Shown: in pieces, positions 1-14,000 of the stretch
Layout: each line of letters starts with the position of its first letter
How positions within the stretch are numbered: the first letter of the stretch is position 1
Assembly: GCA_032718565.1 (NCBI GenBank)
Contig: JAVGVS010000741.1
Location: 54,247-118,246 of the forward strand
DNA: 64,000 nt
Reading direction: 5' to 3'
From: Distichodus sexfasciatus
Taxonomy: Eukaryota > Chordata > Actinopteri > Characiformes > Distichodontidae
Program-made: the position numbers and the translations under genes
The notes under the pieces: generated by a model
What the model was told of the DNA's origin: nothing
The model's database searches: none
The model's input: the letters and a program-made list of their open reading frames with translations, nothing else

Positions 1-382
1 TTGTTTTATTCCTGTGCTCTGATAATTCTAAAATCGAGTTACTATGACCTCATATGTGCGATGACATCATAGGAGATACAGCATCATATGACCTGTAATG
101 CCATGACATCTTAATTTGAGGAGAGCATTTACTCAACTTCACTTGGTTAAACCAGTTTATTGCAAAATGTTATGTTAATGGATAAGCAGTTGAGTTATGC
201 AAAAAACAACTGCTCCTTTGTCCATGACTCTTTAAAGGTATGACTCCAATTTCTCAGGATTAAAAAAGATTTATCGTCATAATCATTTATGAAAACTCAG
301 TCCGGATGTTAGGTATTAGTCTTTAAGTATCTCCTGTGTCATCGCACAGCGAAGTGTCATCTTTCTGCTGGCTTTCCTTTAG

Positions 383-1989
383 CTAGGTGGGGAGATGAAG
401 GACCTGCAGGGGGAGCTGCAACAATCTAAGCAGGATAGTCAAGAGGAAGCCAATGTGCTTAACGTCCTGCGCACCGATATCAAAAAGGTCACGCATCAGA
501 GGTCAGGGTTCTAAGGTTGGGTGATATGATTTCAAATAAGTATTGACTAAATGGACATTTTACCTCAATTACAATAAATTGATTATTTATGCCCTCATAG
601 TTCACTGAGGACTTTTTCAATTTAAAAATAACCGAAGGAAACCCACACACGTAGTCCCAGACTGGGCGGGGTGGCCTCACGTGACAACACACATGGTAGA
701 ATGTTTTTAAGGGGACAGTACATGAACTCACACTGGAGAAATATTAACAGAATTTTTTAAATGATTGAAATAACTGTCATGAGCAAGATTACTTTAATTG
801 GGGATTCTGAATGTTTGTTTTGATTTTTGATTAATTACCCAGCCCTACCTTTATCTTAGATATTAGCTTTCTCTTCCTCTTAGGCAGGAGTTGCAACTGG
901 CCCACGAGCGACTGCATCACAACATCCTGGATATGCTGCGCATCACCCTGGGGATGGAGGAGCAGATCTGCTGCAGATTGGGGGTTTGCACTGCGCGTGA
1001 TAAAAGCGGAGATGCCATATCCAGTACACAGACAGCAAGAGGTGGAGGTGACCCCCAGGAGACAGGTTCCTCTCAAACGTCTTATTTTAAGAAGGTTTTT
1101 TTTTTTTTTTTTTAAATTGCTATCAAGAAAGATGTGTGTCATTCTTCCCCCAGGTGTGATGGAGAGCTGTGTGGCAGAGAAGGCTGCCCTGGCGGAGAAG
1201 GAGGAGGAGCCTCAGGAGAGGAAGGCAAAAGAGCAGAGCCTGGAGAAGGAGCTAGAGAACACACGAGCCCAGCTACAGGACCTCAGGGAAGGCCACACGC
1301 TCCTACTGCAACAGAGGGACACTTTCTCCTCAGGGCTCGGCCAGGCAGAGAAGGGTGAGTCTTGCCATTTGTCTTGAAGTAATTTGGGTGTCCTTTTGCG
1401 ATTGTTTGGACACACTATCTCGTCCCTCTCCTGGACCAGTCCTGATGGTGGAGCTGGAGCGCCTGGGACGGGAGCTGGTGGAGGTGCAGCAGCAGGCGGA
1501 GCAGGACCGCCGCACTCTGGAGACTCGGCTGCGGATGCTGGAGGCAGCGCTAGAGGAACGGGAGGACAACCGCCGGGCTCAGGTCGAAAACCTGCAGCGG
1601 ATGGTCTGCACTCTGGAAAAACAGCTCAAACTACACCAGCAGTTCATCAATGTGAGTTTGTGACTGAGTTCAGTATACACTCTACAGCTGCTTTATTAGG
1701 CCTACACTTTATAAGGCATTATTAGAGATATATGATATGATATGATATGATATGATATGATATGATATGATATGAGCCTCTGCAGATCATCACTTAAACC
1801 TTCAAATTAAACTATATTTAGCTCTTTTTGAGCATATGCATAGTCTGGAAACATATAAAATAATTCAAATATATTTGTAGTTTTCCATCCTTGTATATTT
1901 TGGTATGTTTTATATTTTATTTGTGTATATTATTTATATGCATTTTTTATAATTGCATATAAATCTACAATTTCTATATATATTTTTAC

Positions 1990-2063
<74 letters not shown>

Positions 2064-4178
2064 CATGAATAAATTACATTAAGAAGTCTTTTTCTAGTAT
2101 TAGTTATAACAATATCTCATACACATGAATATATTTAGAAAAGTACTATTTTTAAGAAGAATAATTAAAAAGCTTTATTTTGATTCCTAAATAATTGCAC
2201 TATTACTTTTACAAAAATGCAGTGAGTATATACAGTAGATGGCAGAGGCTAACAATATATTTTGTTACATTGTCAAGTAAATTCTATAAACAATCTGCTT
2301 TGTCTCGTAGCCATCTGAGAAAAGTGTCTGAAATGTAGGTTCACTTCAGTGTTGCTATGAAAATTACATATTTTAAAAATTCCAATTCCAAAAGTCCACA
2401 CAGGCTACTGTGAGCTGTAGTTCAGGAATAAAAACGTCAACTGATATTCCTCTTTAGTAACCCTGACTTCCTCCTATAGGTCCCGGAAGAGAAGCAGATG
2501 GAAACAGATGAGCTTCGTGCTCAGGTGGAGCGTCTTAAGTGGCAGCAGGCCGCAGGGAGGAGGGAGTGGAGAAAGCGCTTCCAGCAGGTCATCCTAAGCT
2601 ACAGGAGGAACTAACCTAACGAATCAAAGCGCAGCGAGGCCTCCTGATTTTTCAGAGAGAGGCCTGAGACCCTCGCTCAACAGTCAGAAGCGTCTACTTG
2701 TCACACCCCAGCCTCTGTGAAATGGAGATGAAGCACAAGAGCCTGATGGAGGAGAACAAGGCCCTTCAGCAGATGCTGCTCTTCCAGGAGGAGCACTACG
2801 GACAGCAGGTGGTGACGCTGACCCAAAGTCTGGTGAACGCGCAAGAAAATGTGGAATTACTGGAAAAAGAGGCAGCCAAGCTCGAGGTGTGGCCCATGTG
2901 GCCCAGAAGAAGATCCAATGGCGGAAAAGTTGGAGGTAGCAACAGAGGCGGAGCTGGATGGAAGCAGCATACCAGCTTGGGGAGGAGAAAGGATGAACGA
3001 AAACACCTGTATTGAGACTCCAGCCAGAAAATCCAGAAGGCTGGAGCAAAGAAATTGAGGCCATTGTTGGCCAGACAAGAAAACTCAATAGCCAGATGGA
3101 AGAAAGCCCAGAAGGACAAAGCCAAAGCAAGAAGTGATGGTGAGGCAAACACCTTCCATGATGAACCTCAGTTATGATGACATTTTTCTTCTCCAGCCAT
3201 ATTCAGAATTAAGTCAAAGAAAACACTTTAATCTCAGTGTGTGTTTGTTCAGGAGACACTAGCAAGAGCAAGTGCAGTTCTGCAAGAAAAGGACAAAGAA
3301 TTGACTCATTTAAAGGCAGAGAATAGCACTCTGAGGACGGAGCTAACTGCAGTGAGGGAGGGGCTTAGTACCAATAACAATGGAACAGAACATCTACAGG
3401 AGGAGGGCAAGGTAATGACATGACTGCACAATTAACATTTAAATTCTATTACATTGAAAAAAAGTAAAATATAAAAATTATAATTTAAAATTGCTGAGGA
3501 TTGAATTTTTCATAACATTAAAATTCATTCCAGATAATTCTGAAATAATGATGATTCGGATTATTCTTTTCCAGCAAAAAGTAATTGCGTGCCCTAAATC
3601 ACAACTATAACTCATTTGGACATTTACAAATGAAAGTACAGTATTGATATTGACCTAAATACTAATGCATATTTTGGGATTTACTGTCAGTTTGGTATTG
3701 TTTTATTGTTAATTGTTAAATTATTTATTTGGCAATAGCTGGTACAGTTCACTTTTCAGAACATTTGATTTTTAGATTTCTTAATGTGCTGTTAGTTTGC
3801 AGCCAAACAATGTAAGTATTTGCATTTTTACTGTATTTTTCTCTCCACTGTTGTCCATTTAAAATCAGTGTTTAAACTGGAATGCACAGTGATCTGTAAA
3901 TCATTCTTCAAACATGACAAAATGTGCTCCAGTGACACAAACAGTTTTTGATGCATGCTTCTGGCAGAATGAGTAAAATATTATTCCTGGTTGATTTCTG
4001 TGTGTCTGTAATTTCAGCTCAGGCCTTTGAGCCAGCAGGCCTCCTGCAAACAGCTGGAATCACAACTGGAGCAGGAGCGCAAAACCGTCCGTAACCTGCA
4101 CGCCACCATCCGCAAGCTACGTTCGAGCTGCAGAAGGAACAGTCATACTGGGAGTCAGTGGTTGCAGATATGAAATGA
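383..4178 (+). CDS. Coiled-coil protein, 3' exons only; frame broken in later exons
   Basis: I do not recognise this gene. Candidate exons with AG/GT borders are 383-501, 884-~981, 1154-1354, 1440-1651, 2480-~3140, 3253-3411 and 4018-4178. The translated exons are rich in E, K, Q, L and R with heptad-like spacing (e.g. MVELERLGRELVEVQQQ near 1445; LARASAVLQEKDKELTHLK near 3259), so a long coiled coil is predicted, as in centrosomal or cytoskeletal scaffold proteins. The gene enters from the left edge, so the start is missing. Exons at 1154, 1440 and 3253 are open. The exon from 2480 has several stops and frame changes (TAA at about 2611, another switch near 2887), although coiled-coil sequence resumes at 2720-2886. 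The last exon needs a one-base shift near 4122 to continue to the TGA at 4176. It is either a decaying gene or badly assembled sequence. Confidence 0.55.
512..850. mobile_element. MITE with GGGCTGGG(T/C)GATAT-type ends
   Basis: The left end reads AAGGTTGGGTGATATG and the right end ACCCAGCCCTACCTT, an imperfect terminal inverted repeat. The interior is AT-rich and non-coding. Related ends occur at about 33794, 49325 and 50820. It sits in an intron of the coiled-coil gene. The superfamily is not certain. Confidence 0.5.
1727..1776. repeat. (TATGA)n microsatellite
   Basis: About nine tandem copies of a five-base TATGA/ATATG unit lie in an intron of the coiled-coil gene. Confidence 0.9.
1993..2060. 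repeat. (ATT)n microsatellite
   Basis: A run of more than 20 uninterrupted ATT triplets lies in the same AT-rich intron. The rest of 1780-2470 is AT-rich intron with nothing else recognisable. Confidence 0.9.
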
Positions 4179-4493
4179 AGTATGAGATAAAACAATGGTA
4201 GGATTAAGGGGGGCAAATTTTAAGATGACCTTTCCTGGACCTCCTCTAACCAGAAATTACTTTCTGAAGCCAAATGTTCACATCTATGCCGTGAAAAGCT
4301 GTGTTTTTGTCAAAGGAGCCTGCAGTGGAGTATTAAAACAGCAGATGTAACCATAACAGAGCATTGTACTGAATTTATATACGTGGTTTATTTATAAATG
4401 TGTATTTAACATGGAGTCATGCTTTCTCATCTCACTGTGTTTACTTTGCTTGACTTTGTGTTTGCTCTTTCTTGAACCTAGATTTAAAGTCAT

Positions 4494-4499
4494 AATAAA
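4494..4499 (+). terminator. Polyadenylation signal of the coiled-coil gene
   Basis: A canonical AATAAA lies about 315 bases after the proposed stop codon of the upstream coiled-coil gene and before the tbc1d17 promoter. Its position fits the end of a 3' UTR. Only the hexamer supports it. Confidence 0.45.
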
Positions 4500-4859
4500 T
4501 CTGGACCTGAAAAGTGTTTTCTTCCTGGTCTCGAAAGTATGATGTATCATTAATATCTTTATAAAACTGTGTACATTTGTTTGCTACAAACACATCCTCG
4601 TTATGAAACGTTGACTTTACTGTACCTAAGCTATATAGGTGCGTGAATCATGAATCGTTGATAATCATGAATCATTCGCATTCATGGAATTAATCTCTCT
4701 TTTCCAGAACAATATACGTTTCATAGTTACAATGGAAATTAAGCAGTTATGTTAATTATGCACACATTAAAAACAGTTGCTACACTAATAAACACTAATC
4801 GATCGCAGCCCAATCAGTGTCCAGAATCGACTCCCAACCACTGGATTCAGTCTCGGAGT

Positions 4860-5028
4860 CGATTCCCACGTGAATCGAGTGCCCCAGGTGACGAGAATAA
4901 ACACTCCCGTCGTCGTCTCGTGACAGGCACGTCATGTGAGTGGGCGGGGCGTGGGCGGGGCATGCTGGGAAGCCGGAAGCAGCCTTGTTTTGATTAAAAT
5001 TTATTCATCTGCGTAGTGAAGTGCAGGA
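4860..5028 (+). promoter_or_regulatory. tbc1d17: tbc1d17 promoter and 5' UTR
   Basis: Just upstream of the tbc1d17 ATG (5029) there is an E-box palindrome CACGTG near 4868, two GC boxes of the form GGGCGGGGC near 4942 and 4954, and an ETS-type CCGGAAGC near 4974. There is no TATA box. This is the usual arrangement of a TATA-less housekeeping promoter and remains intact although the coding exons downstream are damaged. Motif matching is by eye. Confidence 0.6.
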
Positions 5029-8000
5029 ATGGAGCCGAAGAGGGAGAGTTATAAGGTAGGACAAGATGCTTATAGACTTGCTGTTAATCTTACATGTTCC
5101 TGTGTGTGCGCTTATCTTTAACATTACGATCCCACACTTCTGTTTTAAAGGTGTTGGGTTTAGCTGGGTGTTCTAAGCTAAGCTAGTTAGCCAGCTGTCA
5201 GACACTTTAACAGCGACGGTGACGCTCAGCACGAAATTATTGCGAAACACGTCAGAATTGTCGGGTCCAGGAGGGATTTAATGAGGTTTTTAGGTTACTT
5301 TGACTTGTCCTATTTGTCCTATTTTCTAATTATTGTCGTTAATCGGTGGGTCACGTGAGATTATTATTAATAAGTAAATAATATCAAACAATACGCAGGT
5401 TTGATGAAACGCTTGATGTGAAATGAGTCAATCTAACTGAGCAGTTATCTTGAACAAATGAAGATTGAAAGCAGAAGTAAAACTAATTCCAGTATAAAAT
5501 GTTGTCCAATTAATTGATTGATTATTATAATTGATTGATTATTATCAGTTTGCTCCGGAGGCAATGAAACTCGTTAACACCCACATCTCTAACCTGTCAT
5601 TGAGAATTAGTATGTGTCTAAACTGATCTCAAACCTTTGGAGTTTTCTCCAAAAAAAAAAAATCAAATGAGGTAAATATCTAGAATCTGCTGCTGATCTT
5701 GACTAATATTTAATATCAATACCTTAAAAAATAAGTAAAGTGTCAATATTGCACCCAAACCAATGGTTGCCCAATGTTCACAAAACCACCCTCATGTTTT
5801 TGAAATGATCACATCACACCTTTTGCCTGTGACACAATGTTAGTTTGTGTTAAACAATCATTTTTTCGAGCTGTTGAACACTAACAGCAGAAGAGCATCA
5901 CAAGAAATGCAATAGATGTGCACTTTAGGTACCTGATAGTTTGTGTTTAAGACACAAACGTGTTCACTTGTATCAAGGTCCAATCTCTCCATCTCCGTCC
6001 GTCCCCATGCAGCTTTACTCAGAATAGCAAGTTTCATTTGTTACATCATCAAATGAAGTCATGGTGCCATATACCCACCAATTAACATAACTGGATATAG
6101 ATACTATCCCTGACCTTTCATGTGTAACTTTCCCCTGGTGGTGAAATCAACTGTATGAAGAGTGAGTCTGATGGTCACCTTGAACTGAGGTCTTTGCACA
6201 CCCTATTATGAAGGCGAATGTGTAAATAAACTTTGTTTTATATTACAGTTGATCTTTGAGAAGGAGGGTTATCTCCACACCAACGCCAAGCGCAGCAACC
6301 AGGACACCACCATTCCCGGGTTCATCCGCATCGTTGAGAGGGTAAGACCCTGGGTTATATAAAGAGTTCTCACCAAAATAATGTGACATGAGGCAGTTCA
6401 ATAATATACTTTCAGTATTCATATATAGTACTTTGTACAACAGAATACGTTTTGATATGTTATGATTATCAAATCAGAAATGAACAAAATTGTCAAATTT
6501 TGAGAGTCAAACTGCACAATAACAACATTCATAGCATGGTCAAAATACCCATCTTCCATCTTATCATCAAAGTATCCTTCTTCCATCTCTCCGTCAAAGT
6601 ATCCATCTTTCTATCAAAATACCCGTCTTCCATCTTTCTATCAAAGTACCCATTTTCATCTTTCTCATTAAAGTACCCATCTTTTAAAGTACTCATCTTT
6701 CCATCACAGTATCCATCTTCTATCTTTCCATCAAAGCACCCATCTTTCCATTAAAGTACCCATCTTCCATCTTTCCGTTTCCAGGATGGAGAGCCAGCAC
6801 TGGAGTGGAGTCCAGTTCAGGACGAGGGGAGAAACGCTCCTGCAGTCTTCTACGCCAGAAAGGTATATTTACAACAATTTCTTAATGTCATTTTTAGAGC
6901 AGGAGTTCTAGGTTAGCAAGATAACTGGCCAAGACCCTAAAATAACGTCTAATTTAGACTAGGCATTTAGTTCACATTAGAATCTTTTGGGCGGGACGTC
7001 CCCTCTGGAATCTGGGAAAACCTGCTTTGTAAACCCCTGTCCTGGCCCCGGAACAGCATGCTGACTGTAGTACTGAGATTTATCAAGGCTAAGCAAGGTG
7101 AGGTAAAGCCCTTACTTTACTCATGTTTGACTGCGTTTGTCCTGTGTCGCTCTGCTCCTTGAAAGGACGGAGAAGGGGGAGAAGAGGAGACGAACTTCGA
7201 CCCCGGCTCAGACATTGGGCCGTTCTCAACACTGTGAAGCAGAACCCCGGCGCCCCGGTCGCAGGAATGGAATGCGTTTTCTGTCGGTAATCACATAAAC
7301 ATACCAGGATCGTCACTTGTGCAGGATTGAGGATTATTATTATTGTTATTCTCTCAGCTGCTCCCATATGTACAGTCGTCATTAAACGCATATTCATTTG
7401 GCAAAATGTTAACATCAAAGATGCCTTTTTCTGATGTCCCTCCCATTTATTTCAGACTTGGGACTGACACTTACTTTGACTTGTGTATCGCCAGTGGCTA
7501 GTTTACTGACTGAACACTGATTACTGATTAAAGCTGCTTTTAACAAAAATTTGAGCATTTTCTAAAATGGAAAATGATTATGATATGAAGCCCATTTTAT
7601 ATTTAATGCATTAGGATATTCTCTTTGCACACTGTTAATGGCCTATAAAAGCATCATGAAAATGCGTCAGTAACATTACACTGGGATTTACTAGACGTCT
7701 CAACTGCATTTTGTTAAAACATGCACCTTGAGTTAATTCTGGAATGCACGGAGCAGTGCTTGGGAACGGTACCTTGCTTTGATGAGCAGAGGTGGGCTAA
7801 GTAGCTAAGTTCATTACTTGGTGATACCAGATACCCACTAGTCCAAATGCTGCTCTCCAGCTCTCTCAAGAGAGTGAAATTAAGTACCAGTCTAATTTTT
7901 ACTTAAGTTAAAGTACTAAGTACTTGTTTTAAAAATACTTAAGTATTAGAAATCTATCTTCTTTCACCGCATTGTTGCATTATTGCCACAACGCTTACAA

Positions 8001-11000
8001 AACCTAATGTTGACTAGATTGTAGAAGCTGTAGAATAAGGAACTGGTAGAATGTTACAGAATAAAACACAAGCAGGACTGACAAAGAAAACCAGTCATTA
8101 GTTTATTTTATTAATTAATTGTAAGACTACACACCAAACAAAACAGCACGGTAGTTTTCTGACCCAGCTCTGGACAGTGCAGTAGCTGTAAATGCAGCTA
8201 TATCAAATGCTTATTCAACCTACTTTCAAACCCAACTCTACACCTCCAGCTAAGCGACTTAGCAACAACAATGTTTTAATCAAGACAGGAAACAGCAGAA
8301 CTGTGTGAACTTGGTTTTATAGTTTCAGTCTACAGGCGTGACATGACCCTACTGGTTACTGATAGACAGTCAGCTGCCAAACAACCAGTCTGCTTACTAG
8401 AAAAGAGACTAACATCCACTTTCTCCTGATTTGAAAGTAACAGTACTTGAGAACCATGAGAAATGTAGTGAAGTAAAAAGTATAGTATTTGTCTTTAAAA
8501 TGTAGTAAAGTTTCCAAGAAAAATACTACTCGAGTGAAGCACAGATACTCAAAACCTCTACTTAAGTACAGCTCAAAGTAAATGTGCCAGTTACTGTCCA
8601 CCTCTGCTGATGAGTACCTTAGTGGTACCTTACAGCACCTGCATATGAAGCACCACAACAATGCACTTGCCTTCGGAGTGACACGAACCCACAGCCCAGC
8701 ACCATGTGACGCTTCTGCACTAAACGTGGCTTTTCTGTGGCTTCTCTGGGTGACTAAAGGTGAGAATGTAAACCGTTAAACAGGAGACGAGTCTTCCTCA
8801 AAAGCTTGAACCCCTTCTGCTCCTGACTTGCTGTCTACTGATTTTAATAAAGCAAGAATTTAAGCATCATGTAATTACTAGGGCACCATATGATACATTG
8901 ATATTCATTGATTGAGTCGATAGCTTCTAGCGATCCAAAACGAGAACCTCGATTAGACCTCATACATCCTCTAACGTCCCTTACCAAGCAAGCAGAGGCA
9001 ATCAAGCTGGTTCCCTCACAACCTTATAATACACAGGCGACTGTGAGGCGTAGCTCAGCATTAATAAAAATGTCAAATGATATTTTGGTTGCTTTTGTGT
9101 TTTGATATGAATGGAATTGATTGCGTTAAACCAGACAGTAATGATACCGTCTCATCAATCGGTGTGGCTCCTGAACAGACTTGAATCAACATCGACGTTG
9201 TGATATCGGCGCTGAATTGTCGTCCTTTAAATTGATATAATATTGCATCGTGACCAGACTCTGGGGATTTGTTTGATATCAGACTCTCTGGAGAACAACC
9301 TCAGAGATCTATGGCATCTCGTAAGAGTGTAGTTAACGTTAGCTGACTGACCCTGCGTCGAGGGCTGTGTGGTTAAAAGGTGTACTGTATCGCTTGACGA
9401 GTCACTGAGGAAGCGTTCTCTCTGCGTATCCGGAGCTGTACTCGCTACTTGGCTTCGCTTCTCTCTGGGCAGGAACTTATTGGTGCTGACGAGCCGGGGT
9501 GGGAACCCCACTACCCCGCTGCACTTCCACCGCGGAGGAACCAGAGAGCTGCTGCAGCCCATGCAGAGATACATCAGGCTGGCACCGTCAGTCTCCCTAC
9601 TCTCACTCTCTCACACAAACACACGCTGTTTTTTATTCTCTCTCTCTCTCTCTCTCGATCTTTTTGTATCTCAAACTGTCTCTCGTCCTCTGTCTTGATC
9701 TTTTGCTCTCTCTCTCTCTTTCAGTCTCTGTCTCTCTTGTCTCTCTGTCTATCTTTGTGTCTTTCTCTCTCTATCTCATTCTCTCTTGATCTCGTAGTCT
9801 CTAATTCTCTTCACCTCTAGACCTCTTTATTTCTTTATCTTTCTCTCTCGTCCTCTTTCTTTCTCAGTCTCTTTTTTTTTTACAGATCTCTTAATCTACA
9901 GTACTGTGCAAAAGTTTTAGGCAGGTGTGAAAAAATGCTGTAAACAAAGAATACTTTCAGAAATATAAATGATGATTATTTATTTTATCAATTTACAAAA
10001 TGCAAAGTAGGCAGAACAAAAGAAAAATCTAAATCAAATCAATATTTGGGTAGGCTTACATACGCCTTCAAACCAGCATCAATTCTTACAGGTACACTGC
10101 ACCAAAGTCAGGGGTTTTGTAGGATTATAGTCATTATATTATTTTATAGTCATGATATTATTTTGTGAGGATTATAATCGTGCATATTATTATTTTGTAG
10201 GATTATAGTCATTATATTATTTTGTAGGATTATAGTCATTATATATTATTTTGTAGGATTATAGGATTATAGATCTTGTGGTCAGTTCACTCCAAGATGT
10301 TTGGAACAACCTACCAACCCGAGTTCCTTCCAAAAACTGTGTGCAAGTGTACCTAGAAGAATTGATGCTGTTTTTGAAGGCAAAGAATTAGTCACACCAA
10401 ATATTGATTTGATTTAGATTTCTCTTTATTCATTCATTTTTGTTGATTGATGAAAATAAATGATTAACATTTCCATTTTCTGAAAGCATTCTTTGTTTAC
10501 AGCATTTTTTTCACACCTGCCTAAAACTTTTGCACAGTACTGTAATTTCACACTTGATCTCTTTATCTCCAGATCTCTCTTTCTCCTGATCGCTGTTTCT
10601 CTCAGTCTTTCTTTTTGAATCTGTCTCTCTTTGTCTCTCGATTTCTTTCCGTCTCAGTCTCTTTCTCTCTTTCGATCTCAGTCTCTCTTTGTCTTTCTCT
10701 GTCTCGATATCATTCTCTCTTGATCTCTTTCGATCTCCGTCTCTTTCTGTCTCAGTCTGTGTTTCTCTCTTGATCTCTTTCCCTATCTCCTTCTCTTTTT
10801 CTCTCTCGACCTTCTTTCTTTCTTTCTTTCTTTCTCAGTCTCTTTTTTTTAAATAGATCTCTAGATCTCTTTCTCTCTTGATATCTGTCTCTGTCTCTCG
10901 ATCTCTCTGTAAAGTTTTGTAAGGTTCAGAGAGCTTTTTTCATCTGTCAGTAAAACAATCCAAACCAAATGGAAACTAGAATGTGTTGAATATCATCATC

Positions 11001-14000
11001 TTTAACAACTCCACCAGATTTCAAAGTGATATTGTACATTTTCTTTCTCTCTAGTCATGTTTCAGGTTCTGTCAGAGAAGCGTTTGAGTGTTAAGCCTTT
11101 CTCCTCCCCCTCTCTCTCTCCTCCTCTCTCTCTCTCCCAGGTCTCCAGTAAGGCGGCGGTTATTTTAGCATACCCTCCTTGACTCGGGGCTCTCTCGCAG
11201 TCGCCCGGCGAGCTGCAGCTTTCGGCGCCAGCTCCAGACCTGGGCTCTCTGTGCGTTCCTCTGTTGTCCCATATGTGTGACTCAAGAGTAACTCCTAAAA
11301 CACATATTTAGTATTGATCTCTCTTTGGTTGTGCAGAGGTTTATCCAAGACCCTTACGCCACCACGTTTGGGGGATTCTCCAAGGTGACCAACTTCTTCC
11401 AAAGAGCGCTGAGACCCCCGGACTCGCCCCTGCACGACCGTCCAGCGCCGGACCTCAACACACCCCATTCGGCTGACGATGAGCCCGGCTTCGAGCTTAT
11501 CACCTGCGTAAGTGAAATGAAGTGAGAGAGAGAGGACGCTTTCGTTTCATCCCATCTCAGAGAACTATGAGCGCTGCAAAGCCCAAACAAAATCCATTAA
11601 TTGTAATTGAAGTAAAATGTTCAATTAATTGTGATACTGATTTGAGGTCGTGTCGCACCAGGCCAACAGTTCACACCGGCTGCATTTTAACAAACTGCTT
11701 TACGTGTCATTTTAGCCGCGAAAAACCAAGACATAGACCAGAAATGATCCGCCCTGATTTCGACATTTGAGAAGACGTGGTTCATCTGGCGATTAATCTG
11801 ATTATTACCGGATTATTTGGCTGCGTGTAAGTGTGTGTCCTGCCTTGACTAAATAATCGATTGAGGGATTATTTTCCACCGTGTGCCAGCAGGGGGCAGA
11901 ACTGGGTCCTCGGCCCACGGTGACGAGAGGACGACCTGTGGATAACTGGGAGCAGTTCCTGGACTGGGAGGGGCCAGCGTCTGAACCCACAAAGAGTGAA
12001 GGAGCTTGTGTTCAGAGGGGTAGGTCCATGTTCTTACTGCTACAGTTTTGTGGAGTTGGACCCCTGATCGGAAGGAAGGTCGTCGGTTCAGGTCTGGAAC
12101 TGGTAAAGGACCAACTGAGGTACCGTTGTTTTCCGGGCGCTGTTGAAAAATAGCTGCCCACGGCTGTTTGACGGATGGGTCAAATGCACATGGTCACATT
12201 TTGTTGTAGAGTCGCACACATATTCGACTCTCGATGTTATATTTTGGTATGGCGATTTAAGAAAACAACTAATAAATATTGGTAGATAAAGGGCCAATCG
12301 GTCCAGACATTTTAAGCGCAAACAACAAATGTGACCTCACAGCAAAACCTGTCACTTTTTCTAGCGGAGTTTCCGAAAAAATGGCGTTTATATTCGCGTG
12401 GGAGTAAAATTTGGATTTTTTAGTTTTTAGTGTTTGAAACAGTGGGAGTCTATACTGTACTGTTGTGAATAAATTGGCTGAAAAACCCGAGCCCTTTCCA
12501 TCCTAAAAACATGACTTTTCTTGAGAATTGAGAATTCAATTCAACAGAATGTTAAAAAGTTTGTGTTTTGGCCGCTCTACTTCAATATTTCACGGTAAAT
12601 CCACTGGTTGACTAGCGTGAAGATATTTCTCCGGAATCCATCTCCGTCTCCCGAGTTCAGTTAACCTAACGCAGGTAGGCTATCCGTGTGTCTGTGAATG
12701 CAGCGTAGGCTACCGTAAATACCAAACGTAGCCGCGACCGCACCAAGCGTCTGTGAGGTGCTACATCGATAGTCAACTAAGGCAGATTTCTCCGTTCTCA
12801 CTTGGCGTGACAGGGCTTGACTCCTTGAATGTTGATATCTCAGTCATATATCGTCCCATTCATTCAATATAGGTATCGTTTTGAAGCTTGATTTATATGC
12901 CCTTTCATGGCTGCCTGCTCTTTTGAACTAAATTTTGAAAATTTGCGACAAGCGACTGGTTTTGCCGTGGAGGGTCACAAATAATAAACCTGATGTCATG
13001 TCCAGATTTGGTCCAGATAGAAGTGTCCTCTTTCATCTTTTCTAGGGCATCGTTCCTTCCCTGCGGAAAGAGATGTGGAAATTCCTGCTGGGCTTTTTCC
13101 CGTGGAACAGCACAGCCAAAGAGAGGGAAGAAATTATTAAAGTGAAAACGTGAGTCTGCGGAGCTGTGCAATTTAAACTTGGTTAAACAAGTTATGACTT
13201 GCCTAAAACTGGCCGTTTTGTCTTCTCCTGTAGGGACAGTATTTCAGATGAAGGTCTCCAGTGGAAATCAGTCAGTGAAGAGCAAGAGATGAGAAACTCC
13301 CTTCTTAGAGGATACCGCAGCCTCATCGGTCAGTTCAGCTCCTCACTGAATGGCTAAAGCAATTTCCCAGTTCAATAAGCAGATTCGCGCGAGAAGATGC
13401 GTGGGTTCGATCCCCATGGGTCGGCCCGTAGGGCCTTTCTGTGTGGCCTTTGCATGCTCTCGTCGCGCGTGGGTTTTCTCCGGCTGCTCTGGTTTCCTGC
13501 CACAGTCCAAAAGCATGCGATGTAGGTTGATTGGCGACTCTAAATTGGCCCGTAAGGTGTGTAGATATGAAGCGTGATTGTTTAATTAATATTAGTAGCT
13601 CTATTGGTATGGTTGGTCCCTGCCTTAAGCGTAGCTTCCCGGGACACGCTAGAATCCCCCAGCGGCCTAGCTGAAGTTAGCGGTTAGGATAATGAATGAA
13701 TGAGCATGAATTTTTGTCTTAAGACCCGGCCTCTTGGTTTTAGTTTTGATTCAGCATCTAACTGCTTAAAAGCATTACTAATCGCAATGAAATTACTAAG
13801 TAAGCTATTTTTCAAACTGTAACCTTTAAGTGCGCTCAATTACGGAATATTTTTTTAACTAATTTTGCAGGGTGGAAATAGCAATTACAAACTCTCACGT
13901 TACTGCAATTAGAAGTAGATTTTTTTTGAGTACTTGTACTTTTTATGAGGAGTTTTTCAAGTGTGTAATTTTACTCGGACTTAGTACAATTTACATGTAA

